A stretch of DNA of 64,000 nucleotides from contig NZ_FYAS01000009.1 in the NCBI RefSeq assembly GCF_900185715.1, positions 1-64,000 of the forward strand, given 5' to 3'. The stretch's first letter is position 1. Each line of letters starts with the position of its first letter. Under the pieces are notes generated by a model. It was not told the origin of the DNA, did not search any database, and saw only the letters and a program-made list of their open reading frames with translations. Source of the DNA: Allobosea sp. CS1GBMeth4 (GTDB taxonomy: Bacteria; Pseudomonadota; Alphaproteobacteria; Rhizobiales; Beijerinckiaceae). Both the position numbers and the translations under genes were made by a program. Of the stretch, positions 7,034-15,391 are shown one piece after another.

Positions 7034-7886
7034 TCAGCGCCGCCGGCGAGGCGACCAGCCCGTTCGCCAGCCGCTCATAGGCGCCCTCGCGACCGGCGAG
7101 CCGCGCCGCCGCAGCCAGCAGCGGCGGCGGGACCGCGATCAGCCCCGGCCCGCGCCCGAGCCCGGCGCGCATGGCGGCGAGCATCTCCGCGACCGACAAG
7201 GGCTCCGGGTCCGCGACGATGTAGGCCCGCCGCGGCGGGCAAGCCTCGCTCAGGGCGAAAGCGACGGCTTCGGAGAGGTTCTCGATCGCGAGCAGCGAGC
7301 GCTTCGCCGACAGCGCGCCGAACGGCAGCGGCAGAGGCAGGCGGGCCAGTCTCGCGAGCGCGGCCATGTTGGCCTTGACGCCCGGCCCGTAGACCAGCAC
7401 CGGCCGCAGCGCGACCCAGTCGAGGTCGAGCTCCGCCAGGCCGCGCTCGGCGGCCAGCTTGGAACGGCCATAGGCGTCGGTCGGTGCCGGCGGGTCGGCC
7501 TCGCTCAGCGCACGCGCCGCGATCGGCCCGCTCTGCGCCCGGATCGAGGACAGGAAGACGAGGCGCCGCACGCCCGCCGCCTGCGCGGCCCGCGCCAGCG
7601 CCAGCGTCGCATCGGTGTTGACCGCCCGGTAGCGCGCCTCGGGGATATCGCCGCCGGCATGAGCCAGCCCGGCGCCGTGGACGACATGGTCGACGCCGTC
7701 GAGGATGGGGCGCCAGTCGGTCGGCCCGCCGAGATCGCCGATCGCGACATGCTCGACGCCGGGAAGGGCGGGAGCCGCGCCGCGGCCGGCCGTGCGCACC
7801 CGATAGCCGCGGGCCGTGAGGTCGTGCAGCAGGTGCCGGCCGACGAAGCCGCTCGCGCCGGTGAGCAGGATGCGTTCATCGCTCAC
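6954..7886 (-). CDS. NAD-dependent epimerase/dehydratase, probable 4-keto sugar reductase (WbpV-like)
   Basis: The GTG start at 7886 overlaps the TGA of the upstream glycosyltransferase gene (GTGA), showing translational coupling. The 310-residue product opens with the Rossmann motif ILLTGASGFVGRHLL and carries a DAYGRSKLAAE segment with the YxxxK catalytic pair. In gene sets with a WbpM-type dehydratase and a WecA-like transferase, such proteins (WbpV in Pseudomonas, WreQ in Rhizobium etli) reduce the 4-keto intermediate to make UDP-QuiNAc. That substrate assignment is inferred from context. A generic UDP-sugar epimerase is the alternative. The 3' end overlaps the convergent dehydratase gene by 80 bp. 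Confidence 0.8.
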   Translation of the reverse strand: MSDERILLTGASGFVGRHLLHDLTARGYRVRTAGRGAAPALPGVEHVAIGDLGGPTDWRPILDGVDHVVHGAGLAHAGGDIPEARYRAVNTDATLALARAAQAAGVRRLVFLSSIRAQSGPIAARALSEADPPAPTDAYGRSKLAAERGLAELDLDWVALRPVLVYGPGVKANMAALARLARLPLPLPFGALSAKRSLLAIENLSEAVAFALSEACPPRRAYIVADPEPLSVAEMLAAMRAGLGRGPGLIAVPPPLLAAAARLAGREGAYERLANGLVASPAALISAGWRPPAQTKAALAQLAASPADAG

Positions 7887-8962
7887 GGCCGCGCCCGCCG
7901 GCGCGAGAAGCGGCGCAGCAGGGCGCCGGTCAGCGCCAGCGCCGCCAGCAGGCAGGCCAGCTGCGACCAGGGCTCCGGCCGGGCGATGCTGAGCGCCGCG
8001 AGCGCGACCAGGCAGAGATTGAGCAGCGCGACCTGCGCCACGATCTCGATGACGCGGAAGCCGTGATCGGTCGCCTGCTGGTAGAAATGCGAGCGATGCG
8101 CCTGCCAGACCTTTTCGCCGCGCCCGAGGCGGCGGAAGAGCGTGATCGTCGAATCCATCACGTGATAGAGCGGCAGGATCAGCGCCGCAGCCAGCGCGCC
8201 GGTGCCGGCGAGGCGGTAGAGCAGATAGGCGCCGAGCAGGCCGAGCGGCAGCGCGCCGACATCGCCGAGGAAAATTCGCGCCACCGGCTTGTTGAACGGT
8301 GCGAAGCCGAGCAGCCCGCCGAGCAGCGCCGCGGCGAGCAGGCCGGTGGCGGGGTCGACGAGGCCGTAGCCGCCCGCGAGCGCGATCGCCCCGGTCAGCG
8401 GCACCAGCCCGGCGAGCGTGATCCAGTCGATCCCGTCCATGAAGTTGACGAGGTTGACGAACCAGGCGCCGGCGACGAGCGCCAGGCCGCGCTCGGCCCA
8501 GAGCGGCAGCGCCTCCGGCAGCAGGCGCAGCTCGGGCGCGGCGTGGAACACCACGATCCCGACGCACAGAATCTGCAACGGCAGGCGCAGGGCGGGCGAG
8601 AGCGGCCTGATGTCGTCCCAGGCGCCGACCAGGGCCAGCAAGGCGGCCGCGAGCATGACCAGCACGAGAGCCTGGCGGGCGCTCGCGTCGAGCGGGACGA
8701 CGGCGAGCGCCAGCGCCAGCGCCAGGAAGGCTCCGGCGAGCACGGCGATGCCGCCGCCCTGCGGCGTCGGCTGCCGATGGCTGGAACGCGCGTTCGGGCG
8801 GGCCAGCGCGTAGCGCATCATCACGGGCCGCAGGGCGAGGCACAGCGCGAAGGCGAGGCCGGCGGCGACGGCGATCAGCAGGAGGGGGGTGAAGCGTTCC
8901 AAGGCGCGCGGACCATAGCCATAGCGGCCGTCGCTGCAAGGGGCACTTGCATTGGCGAGCAC
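7883..8962 (-). CDS. WecA/WbpL-like polyprenyl-phosphate sugar-1-phosphate transferase
   Basis: This is a polytopic inner-membrane protein of about ten hydrophobic segments belonging to the MraY/WecA family (glycosyltransferase 4). Conserved loops are visible: the GAWDDI aspartate pair, NFMDGIDW, and IFLGDVGALPLG. The family transfers a sugar-1-phosphate from a UDP-sugar to undecaprenyl phosphate, which starts a lipid-linked glycan. Next to a WbpV-like reductase and a WbpM-like dehydratase, the likely donor is UDP-QuiNAc or a relative. The start is uncertain: the GTG at 8962 gives the full 359 residues but an odd N-terminus, while a TTG at 8902 begins right before the first membrane segment and leaves space for a divergent promoter with mmcB. 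Confidence 0.85.
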   Translation of the reverse strand: MLANASAPCSDGRYGYGPRALERFTPLLLIAVAAGLAFALCLALRPVMMRYALARPNARSSHRQPTPQGGGIAVLAGAFLALALALAVVPLDASARQALVLVMLAAALLALVGAWDDIRPLSPALRLPLQILCVGIVVFHAAPELRLLPEALPLWAERGLALVAGAWFVNLVNFMDGIDWITLAGLVPLTGAIALAGGYGLVDPATGLLAAALLGGLLGFAPFNKPVARIFLGDVGALPLGLLGAYLLYRLAGTGALAAALILPLYHVMDSTITLFRRLGRGEKVWQAHRSHFYQQATDHGFRVIEIVAQVALLNLCLVALAALSIARPEPWSQLACLLAALALTGALLRRFSRRRARP

Positions 8963-8973
8963 AAAAGCAGAAC

Positions 8974-9444
8974 ATGGCCGGCATGGACATCGCCGTTTCC
9001 GTCATCGAGCCGCCGCTTGCCCGGCCGGAGATCACCCGCGCCGTCTGCCGCGGCGCCGCGCGCCATCTGCGCGAGCGCGGCTATGCCATCGTCAAGGAAA
9101 TGACCTTTTCCAATGGCCGGCGCGGCGACATCGTCGCACTCTCGCCCTCCGGCGAATTGCTGGTGGTCGAGGTCAAGTCGGGGATCGAGGATTACCGGGT
9201 CGACGGCAAATGGCCCGATTACCGCGACTATTGCGACGGCTTCCTCTTCGCGGTCGCGCCCGAATTCCCGCTGGAGATCCTGCCCGGCGATGTCGGCCTG
9301 ATCGTCGCCGACGCCTTCGGCGGCGAGATGCTGCGCGAGCCGCCGCGTCACCAGCTGGCACCGGCGCGCCGGAAGATGCTGACCATCGCCTTCGCCAAAC
9401 TGGCGGCAGCGCGTCTGGCGCTTCTCGAGGATCCGGGCGCCTAG
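8974..9444 (+). CDS. mmcB: MmcB-family DNA repair protein
   Basis: The product of about 156 residues belongs to the MmcB family, first described in Caulobacter as an SOS gene needed for mitomycin C tolerance. The fold is PD-(D/E)XK nuclease-like: RRGDIVAL ... LLVVEVKSG supplies the D and ExK residues, and DYRDYCDGFLFAV follows as in family members. Known members are thought to act in DNA-damage repair. The ATG at 8983 is an equally possible start. I did not identify a LexA box with confidence in the short upstream gap. It is divergent from the WecA-like gene. Confidence 0.85.
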   Translation: MAGMDIAVSVIEPPLARPEITRAVCRGAARHLRERGYAIVKEMTFSNGRRGDIVALSPSGELLVVEVKSGIEDYRVDGKWPDYRDYCDGFLFAVAPEFPLEILPGDVGLIVADAFGGEMLREPPRHQLAPARRKMLTIAFAKLAAARLALLEDPGA

Positions 9445-9476
9445 AGCCGGAAAGGCGTGGTTCCGTCGGAGGAATG

Positions 9477-9923
9477 CTAGACTGCTGCCCGCTGCGGCAG
9501 GTCGAGCGCCTTCGGGCCGATGTTCAGGCTGATCTGCAGGCTGTCGGCGATGCGGCGGGCGCGGTCGACGAACAGGAAGGCGGCCGGGCCGGTGCAGAGC
9601 TCGGCGACGGTGGCCTCGAACAGCGAAAGCCAGCGCTCGAAATGCGCCGGTTCGAGACCGAGCCCCATATGAACCGCGTGCGGCTTGCCGCGATAGCGCC
9701 CGCTCATCAGCGTCACCGACGACCAGAAGTCGCGCAGCTTGGCGAGATGCGGCTCCCAATCCTCGCCGAGCCTGGCGAGGAAGATCGGGCCGAGCAGCGG
9801 ATCCTGCCGGACCCGGCCGTAGAATGTCTCGACCAGCTCTGCGATCAGCGCCTCGGAAATCCGCTCCGGCAGCGGCGCGGAGCCTTGCCCGGACAGGTCG
9901 TCACCGTCTTTCTGGGAAGGCAA
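9477..9923 (-). CDS. Group III truncated haemoglobin
   Basis: This 148-residue protein has the features of the group III (P) truncated haemoglobins: ELVETFYGRVRQDPLLGPIF at the N-terminus, WEPHLAKLRDFWSSV, and MSGRYRGKPHAVHMGL, where the proximal-side His region lies. These haem proteins bind O2 or NO with 2-on-2 globin folds and are linked to microaerobic or nitrosative stress. The gene starts 17 bases after the regA stop on the same strand, so it is probably the last gene of a regB-regA-haemoglobin operon and may be under redox control. That regulatory link is inferred from position. Confidence 0.85.
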   Translation of the reverse strand: MPSQKDGDDLSGQGSAPLPERISEALIAELVETFYGRVRQDPLLGPIFLARLGEDWEPHLAKLRDFWSSVTLMSGRYRGKPHAVHMGLGLEPAHFERWLSLFEATVAELCTGPAAFLFVDRARRIADSLQISLNIGPKALDLPQRAAV

Positions 9924-9940
9924 CGCTCAATGCCTCGGGC

Positions 9941-10510
9941 TCATCGCGGCGCGCGCTTGGCGAGGATGCGCTGCAGGGTGCGCCGATGCATGCCGAGCCG
10001 GCGCGCCGTCTCGGAGACGTTGCGGCTGCACAGTTCATAGACGCGCTGGATATGCTCCCAGCGCACCCGGTCGGCCGACATCGGGTTCTCCGGCGGCACC
10101 GGGCGCGCATTCGGCCCCGCCGCCAGCGCCGAATGGATCTCGTCGGCGTCGGCGGGCTTGGCCAGGAAATCATAGGCGCCGAGCTTCACCGCGCTGACGG
10201 CGGTCGCGATGTTGCCATAGCCGGTGAGGACGACGCCGCGGGCATCCGGCCGCTTCTCCTTGAGGCGGGCGATCACATCGAGCCCGTTGCCGTCGCCGAG
10301 ACGCAGGTCGATCACCGCGAAGGCGGGCGCGGCTTCCTCGACGGCCGCGAGCCCGGCCTGGACCGATTCGGCCGTCCGCACCGAATAGCCCCGCCCTTCC
10401 ATGGCGCGGGCAAGGCGATTCAGGAACGGCTTGTCGTCGTCGACCAGCAGCAGGGACATGTCCCTGCCCGCCTCGTCGGTGGCCTGGCCTGAGGTCGGCG
10501 CCGTATCCAT
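9941..10510 (-). CDS. regA: RegA/ActR/PrrA-type redox response regulator
   Basis: The 189-residue protein has a receiver domain with the phosphoacceptor in VIDLRLGDGNG, the conserved TGYGNIATAVSAVKLGA stretch, a proline-rich hinge (PVPPENP) and a Fis-type HTH (NVSETARRLGMHRRTLQRIL). This layout is diagnostic of RegA/ActR/PrrA, the global redox regulator of photosynthesis, CO2 and N2 fixation, respiration and acid tolerance in alphaproteobacteria. Three ATGs lie within 10 bases (10519, 10516, 10510); the last is best spaced from a GGAGGAG ribosome site. It is encoded 83 bases downstream of its kinase. Confidence 0.93.
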   Translation of the reverse strand: MDTAPTSGQATDEAGRDMSLLLVDDDKPFLNRLARAMEGRGYSVRTAESVQAGLAAVEEAAPAFAVIDLRLGDGNGLDVIARLKEKRPDARGVVLTGYGNIATAVSAVKLGAYDFLAKPADADEIHSALAAGPNARPVPPENPMSADRVRWEHIQRVYELCSRNVSETARRLGMHRRTLQRILAKRAPR

Positions 10511-10593
10511 CGCCATCATCTCCTCCGGGCGATGCCTGCCCGGCTCAACATCCATTGTACCGATTGCGTGACGCGCTGAAACGTCGCAACGCC

Positions 10594-11949
10594 TCATTCT
10601 GTCGCATATGGGGCCAGAAGCTCGGGGTTTGAAGCCCCGGCGGGCCGGTCGTCGCGCTCGAAAACCATCCGCGGCCAGGTGATGCGGATGCTGGCGCCGG
10701 TCGCCGGCAGCGGCAGATTGGAGAATTCCAGCACCGCGCCGCTGCGCTCCAGCAGCGTCTTGGCGATGAACAGGCCGAGGCCGAGGCCGCCGCCGGCCCG
10801 CGATTCCTTGGCATGGGAGCGCGACAGATAGGGGTCGCCCGCCCGCATCAGCACCTCCGGCGGGAAGCCCGGCCCGTCGTCGGCGATCGTCAGCATGACG
10901 ACGTCCTGCGTCCACTGCGCCGTGATCGTCACCTTGGAGCGGGCGAAGTCGACGGCGTTGTCGACGATGTTGCCGAGCCCGTAGATCATGCCGGGATTGC
11001 GCCGGCAGACCGGCTCCGGCTTCTCGCCCACGACCGCGATCTCGAAGGGCACGCCGAAGGGCCGCTGCGGTCCCGCCGCCTCTTCGATCAGCAGGCGAAG
11101 CGAGAGCTGGTCGAGCGGACCGGCATCGTCGTCCTGGAGCGAGGCCAGCTTGCCGAGGATGCCGCGGCAGCGCTCGACCTGCTCGCGCAGCAGCGTGATG
11201 TCCTCCGCCATCTCGCCCCCGGGCGGGGCCAGGCGCGAGAGTTCGCGGGCGACCAGGGCGATGGTGGCGAGCGGCGTGCCGAGCTCGTGCGCCGCGGCGG
11301 CGGCCAGTCCGTCGAGCTGCGAGAGGTGCTGCTCGCGGGCCAGCACGAGCTCCGTCGCCGCGAGCGCCTCCGACAGGTCGCGCGCCTCCTTGGCGACGCG
11401 CCAGGCATAGATGCCGGTGAAGCCGAGTCCGAGCAGCAAGGCGATCCAGTTGCCGACCTGGTATTGCGGCGGCAGCACCGGACGGTCCGCCCCGGCCCAG
11501 GGCAGGGGCCAGTGCAGGAAGACGAGCAGGGTCGCGAGCCCGGCCGCGAGCAGGCCCAGCGCCAGCGTGTGCCGCGGCGGCAGCGCCGTCGCCGAGATCA
11601 TCACCGGCGCGAGGAACAGGATCGCGAACGGGTTCTGCAGGCCGCCGGTGAGGTAGAGCAGGGCCGCGAGCTGGAGGATGTCGAAGCCGAGCAGCGCCGT
11701 CGCCGCGCCCTCGCGCAGCCGATGGCTGAGCGGGAAGCGGATGCGCAGCGCGATGTTGAGCCAGGCCGAGACGGCGATGGCCAGGAAGCACCAGCCGAAG
11801 GGCAGGGAAAACCCGAGCCCGAAATGCACCCCCGCGACGGCGACGCTCTGGCCGGCGATCGCCAGCCAGCGCAGGCGCACCAGCGTGTCGAGCCGCAGAT
11901 GGCGCGGCGCCGATCCGGGCGGCGAGGAGATGAGGTCGGCGATCGTCAC
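10594..11949 (-). CDS. regB: RegB/ActS/PrrB-type redox sensor histidine kinase
   Basis: The product is a membrane kinase of about 451 residues with six hydrophobic segments in the first 190. The quinone-associated heptapeptide GGLQNPF is present at about residues 102-108. The H-box AAAHELGTPLATIALVAREL places the phospho-His near residue 221, and the redox-active cysteine known from RegB is matched by EQVERCRGIL (about C261). A GHKL ATPase domain follows (NIVDNAVDFA, DDGPGF, GGGLGLGLFIA). It phosphorylates RegA when the quinone pool is reduced. The GTG at 11949 was chosen; a TTG at 11967 adds six residues. The start region is divergent from phaZ. Confidence 0.93.
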   Translation of the reverse strand: MTIADLISSPPGSAPRHLRLDTLVRLRWLAIAGQSVAVAGVHFGLGFSLPFGWCFLAIAVSAWLNIALRIRFPLSHRLREGAATALLGFDILQLAALLYLTGGLQNPFAILFLAPVMISATALPPRHTLALGLLAAGLATLLVFLHWPLPWAGADRPVLPPQYQVGNWIALLLGLGFTGIYAWRVAKEARDLSEALAATELVLAREQHLSQLDGLAAAAAHELGTPLATIALVARELSRLAPPGGEMAEDITLLREQVERCRGILGKLASLQDDDAGPLDQLSLRLLIEEAAGPQRPFGVPFEIAVVGEKPEPVCRRNPGMIYGLGNIVDNAVDFARSKVTITAQWTQDVVMLTIADDGPGFPPEVLMRAGDPYLSRSHAKESRAGGGLGLGLFIAKTLLERSGAVLEFSNLPLPATGASIRITWPRMVFERDDRPAGASNPELLAPYATE

Positions 11950-12125
11950 GTCACGGCATCTCTGCAAGCCGAACGCCGGCGGGAAAGCAAGAATCTGTGG
12001 CTAATCGGCATCACAAGGAAATCTTAGCCGTTTGGACGATTGAATGAGAACAATTTCCACCTAGGCTGCGTTCCCTGTTGCGCTGCACCCTGGATGCGGC
12101 GCTGCGAAAGAGCGAAAGGGCCGCC

Positions 12126-13427
12126 ATGTCGTTCGCCTATCACGCCTATGAAGCGGTTCACATGATGGTCAGCCCGGCGCGAGCCGTGTCGGACGCGATG
12201 CATCTCGCCTTCAAGAACCCCGCCAACCCGCTGACCTATACGCCGCTCGGACGCTCCATCGCCGCCTCCTGCGAATTGTTCGAGCGCACCACGCGCCGCT
12301 ATGGCAAACCGGCCTTCGGCCTGGATACGACCACCATGAACGGCGTCAAGGTGCCGGTCGAGGAACGGGTCGTCTGGCAGCGCCCCTTCTGCAACCTGAT
12401 CTATTTCGACCGCAATATCGAGAGCCGCCGCAAGCCGCAGCCGAAGGTGCTGCTGGTCGCGCCGATGTCCGGCCATTACGCGACGCTGCTGCGCGGCACG
12501 GTCGAGACCCTGCTGCCCGATCACGAGGTCTACATCACCGACTGGATCGACGCCCGCCTGGTGCCGCTTGCGGCCGGCAGCTTCGATCTCGACGATTACA
12601 TCGACTACGTCATCGCCATGCTGCAGAAGCTCGGCCCCGACACCCATGTCATGGCCGTCTGCCAGCCGTCGGTGCCGGTGCTCGCGGCGATCGCGCGCAT
12701 GGAGGCCGAGGGCGATCCGGCCTCGCCGCGGTCGATGACGCTGATGGGCGGCCCGATCGACACCCGCCGCTCGCCCACCGCGGTCAACCAGCTCGCCATG
12801 GAGCGCGGCATCGACTGGTTCCGCCGCAATTGCATCACCCGCGTGCCGTTTCCGCATCTCGGCGCCTTCCGCGAGGTCTATCCCGGCTTCCTGCAGCTCT
12901 CGGGCTTCATGGCGATGAACTTCGATCGCCATCTCACCGCGCATTACGAGATGTACAAGCATCTGATCGCCGGCGACGGCGATTCCGCCGAGAAGCATCG
13001 GGATTTCTATGACGAGTATCTCGCCGTCATGGACCTGACCGCGGAATTCTACCTGCAGACGGTCGACACGGTCTTCGTCAAGCATGCCCTGCCGAAGGGC
13101 GAGATGACGCATCGCGGCAAGCCGGTCGACCTCACCGCCATCCGCGGCGTCGCCCTGATGACGGTCGAGGGCGAGAACGACGACATCTCCGGCGTCGGCC
13201 AGACCAAGGCGGCGCATGATCTGTGCGTCAACATTCCCGACGACATGCGGGTCGAGTACCTGCAGAAGGGTGTCGGCCATTACGGCGTCTTCAACGGCTC
13301 GCGCTTCCGCGCCGAGATCGCGCCGCGCATCTCCGACTTCATGCTCAACCTCGACATGAAGGCGGCCAATGAGCGCCGCAGCGAGACCGCGGCGACCGCG
13401 CGCAAGGCCCTGAAGGTCGCGAGTTGA
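12126..13427 (+). CDS. phaZ: Intracellular polyhydroxyalkanoate depolymerase
   Basis: The 433-residue protein belongs to the intracellular PHA depolymerase family (PhaZa1 type), which degrades native PHB granules to mobilise stored carbon. The nucleophile in this family is a cysteine rather than serine, and it is visible here as C179 in HVMAVCQPSVPVLAA. The C-terminal catalytic His is probably in GHYGVFNGSRF. The ATG at 12126 follows a GAAAGGG ribosome site; an upstream in-frame ATG at 12078 is unlikely. The gene is divergent from regB, leaving a 176-bp promoter gap. It stands alone, with no pha synthesis genes nearby. Confidence 0.92.
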   Translation: MSFAYHAYEAVHMMVSPARAVSDAMHLAFKNPANPLTYTPLGRSIAASCELFERTTRRYGKPAFGLDTTTMNGVKVPVEERVVWQRPFCNLIYFDRNIESRRKPQPKVLLVAPMSGHYATLLRGTVETLLPDHEVYITDWIDARLVPLAAGSFDLDDYIDYVIAMLQKLGPDTHVMAVCQPSVPVLAAIARMEAEGDPASPRSMTLMGGPIDTRRSPTAVNQLAMERGIDWFRRNCITRVPFPHLGAFREVYPGFLQLSGFMAMNFDRHLTAHYEMYKHLIAGDGDSAEKHRDFYDEYLAVMDLTAEFYLQTVDTVFVKHALPKGEMTHRGKPVDLTAIRGVALMTVEGENDDISGVGQTKAAHDLCVNIPDDMRVEYLQKGVGHYGVFNGSRFRAEIAPRISDFMLNLDMKAANERRSETAATARKALKVAS

Positions 13428-13436
13428 GCGAGGCGG

Positions 13437-14468
13437 CTATCGCCGGGGCCGTTTCGGCAGGCTTTTCGCCACGGCTGCAAGCTCGGCGACATGCGCGTCC
13501 GCCTCGTGACGGCGTTCCAGCTTCCTGCGGCGGTCAAATTCGAGATACTGTGCTTCGGCGCGGGCTTTCGCCTGATCCGCACTGATCGAGCCGCCGCCGC
13601 GGAGCACGGCGCGCCCGAGTTGCTGCAACTGTCGGTCGAGGAGCCGACGTGCATCCTCCATCATGACGAGCCGGCCGATGTCGAGCTGGTCTTCGAAGAT
13701 GTCGAGCAGGATCGACGTCAGGCGGTTCAGTTCCGTGATCTCGGCGTCGGTGAGATAGTTCTTGGAGACCGTCGCGTCCTGCTTGCGTACATTGTCGGTT
13801 GGCCATGTCTGCAGGCCCATGTTCGGAGCCTTGGAGTCGGCGCGCTCCGTCAGGAGCTCGGCCGGCGTCTGCGAGGTCACGGCATAGACGAGCTTGGCCT
13901 GGACGCGCTGGTAAAAGATGCGGGCGGCCTCGCTCGATCCGTCATAGTCCTGGCACATCGAGCAGATTCGGCGCAGTTCCTGATAGAGGCTCGCTTCCTC
14001 GGAGCGGAGGTCGCGGATGACCTCGCGCAGTTCCGCGATCCGGTCGGTATTGCCGGGCTCCTTCAGCCGGCGGGTGTCGACGACGAAGCCCTTCTTGGCG
14101 AATTGGACGAGAACCCCGGTTGCCCAGCGGCGGAATAATGTCGCCTGCGCCGATGACACGCGGTAGCCGACCGAGATCACCATATCGAGGCTGTGGAGCG
14201 TAGCGGGCCTGCCGGTACTTGTTTGCACTTTTTGCAAAGAAGTCGCTTCCTCGAGTTCTCCCTCCTCGTAGATGTTGGCGATGTGCCGAGAGACAGTTGA
14301 AACATCGCGGCCAAAGAGCTGTCCGATCTGCGCCTGCGTCATCCAGAGCGTCTCGCCCTCATAGCGGATGTCGATCCGTAGGCCCTTCTCTGTCCCGTAG
14401 ACGAGGAAAAGATCGCCGGTTTCGGCGTCTTCCTCCAGGCGAACCGGTTCGGTCTGATCGTGAGTCAT
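13437..14468 (-). CDS. RhuM-family protein (probable genomic-island gene)
   Basis: This 343-residue protein matches the RhuM family, named after a gene in a Salmonella pathogenicity island. N-terminal motifs are WMTQAQIGQLFGRDVSTVSRH and SLDMVISVGYRVSS, followed by RRWATGVLVQF. The N-terminus looks like a phage-antirepressor-type DNA-binding fold, and the C-terminal half is helical with a RhuM-specific segment. The biochemical function is unknown. ATG 14468 was chosen because the upstream extension has no family similarity. Codon use is less GC-biased than in neighbours, and the gene sits alone between phaZ and a metalloprotease on the opposite strand, which suggests horizontal acquisition. 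It may be part of a defence or addiction function, but nothing here proves that. Confidence 0.82.
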   Translation of the reverse strand: MTHDQTEPVRLEEDAETGDLFLVYGTEKGLRIDIRYEGETLWMTQAQIGQLFGRDVSTVSRHIANIYEEGELEEATSLQKVQTSTGRPATLHSLDMVISVGYRVSSAQATLFRRWATGVLVQFAKKGFVVDTRRLKEPGNTDRIAELREVIRDLRSEEASLYQELRRICSMCQDYDGSSEAARIFYQRVQAKLVYAVTSQTPAELLTERADSKAPNMGLQTWPTDNVRKQDATVSKNYLTDAEITELNRLTSILLDIFEDQLDIGRLVMMEDARRLLDRQLQQLGRAVLRGGGSISADQAKARAEAQYLEFDRRRKLERRHEADAHVAELAAVAKSLPKRPRR

Positions 14469-14640
14469 CCGGGTCTCCGATTCCGGGCGGGAACAAACAG
14501 AATACACGATATCGGAAAGAGGCAAGCGGAGTGCGACAGCGATACGAAAACGAGACTGTTGTCTCATCCGCGAGGCGACGGGCCCGAACGGCGCCTCGTG
14601 CCCCTTCCGCTCGCCGCGCGAATCTCGCACAATTGCCGCG

Positions 14641-15381
14641 ATGCGGTTCTCCCTGTTCAGGCGCAAGCCCGATCCCGACCGGATCGAGGTCGCCCATGCC
14701 GGCCTGCTCTATCCGGTCACCGTCAGGCGGCGCTCGACGGCGCGGCGGCTGACGCTGCGCGTCTCGCAGGCGACCGGCGAGATCACCCTGACCCTGCCCG
14801 AGCGCGTCGACTTCGGCACCGGCCGCGTCTTCGCCGAGAAGCATGGCGGCTGGATCGCGGCGCGCCTCGCCCGGCGCCCGCAGGGGGTACCCTTCGAGCC
14901 CGGAGCCGTTGTGCCGCTGCGCGGGGTGCCGCATCGCATCGTGCACTGGACCAAGGTGCGCGGCGTGACCTGCGCCACGGTTTCGGCCGAGGGCGAGCCG
15001 GTCATCGCGGTCTGCGGCGAGGCGGCGCATGTCGCGCGCCGGGTCAGGGATTTCCTCCGGCGCGAGGCGCTGGCCGACCTCGAGAAGGCGGTCCGCAGGC
15101 ATACTGCGGTGCTCGGTATCCCGGCGCGCAAGATCACGCTGCGCGATACCACCAGCCGCTGGGGCTCATGCTCCTCCAGGGGCCATCTCAGCTTCTCCTG
15201 GCGCCTGATCCTCGCGCCGGCGCCGGTGCTCGACTATCTCGCCGCCCATGAGGTCGCCCATCTCAAGGAGATGAACCACTCGCACCGCTTCTGGGCGCTG
15301 ACGCACAGGCTCTGCCCGCGCACCGACGAGGCGGAGGCCTGGCTCAAGCGCCACGGCGCCGGCCTGCACGGCTATGGCTGA
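14641..15381 (+). CDS. YgjP-type M48 family metalloprotease
   Basis: The 246-residue protein belongs to the YgjP/SprT-like zinc metallopeptidase family (formerly DUF45). Residues about 180-230 carry the family pattern TTSRWGSCSSRG, followed by the zinc-binding AAHEVAHLKEMNHSHRFW, where HExxH supplies two His and the downstream Glu/His the third ligand. No signal peptide is visible, so it is probably cytoplasmic. The physiological substrate is unknown. The gene is convergent with the MFS transporter gene, separated by 10 bp. Confidence 0.85.
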   Translation: MRFSLFRRKPDPDRIEVAHAGLLYPVTVRRRSTARRLTLRVSQATGEITLTLPERVDFGTGRVFAEKHGGWIAARLARRPQGVPFEPGAVVPLRGVPHRIVHWTKVRGVTCATVSAEGEPVIAVCGEAAHVARRVRDFLRREALADLEKAVRRHTAVLGIPARKITLRDTTSRWGSCSSRGHLSFSWRLILAPAPVLDYLAAHEVAHLKEMNHSHRFWALTHRLCPRTDEAEAWLKRHGAGLHGYG

Positions 15382-15391
15382 GCCGCCATCA

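Noticed and set aside
13437-14468. Virulence factor role for the RhuM homologue
   Set aside because: The name derives from the genomic location of the first member; no virulence function is known and none is suggested here.
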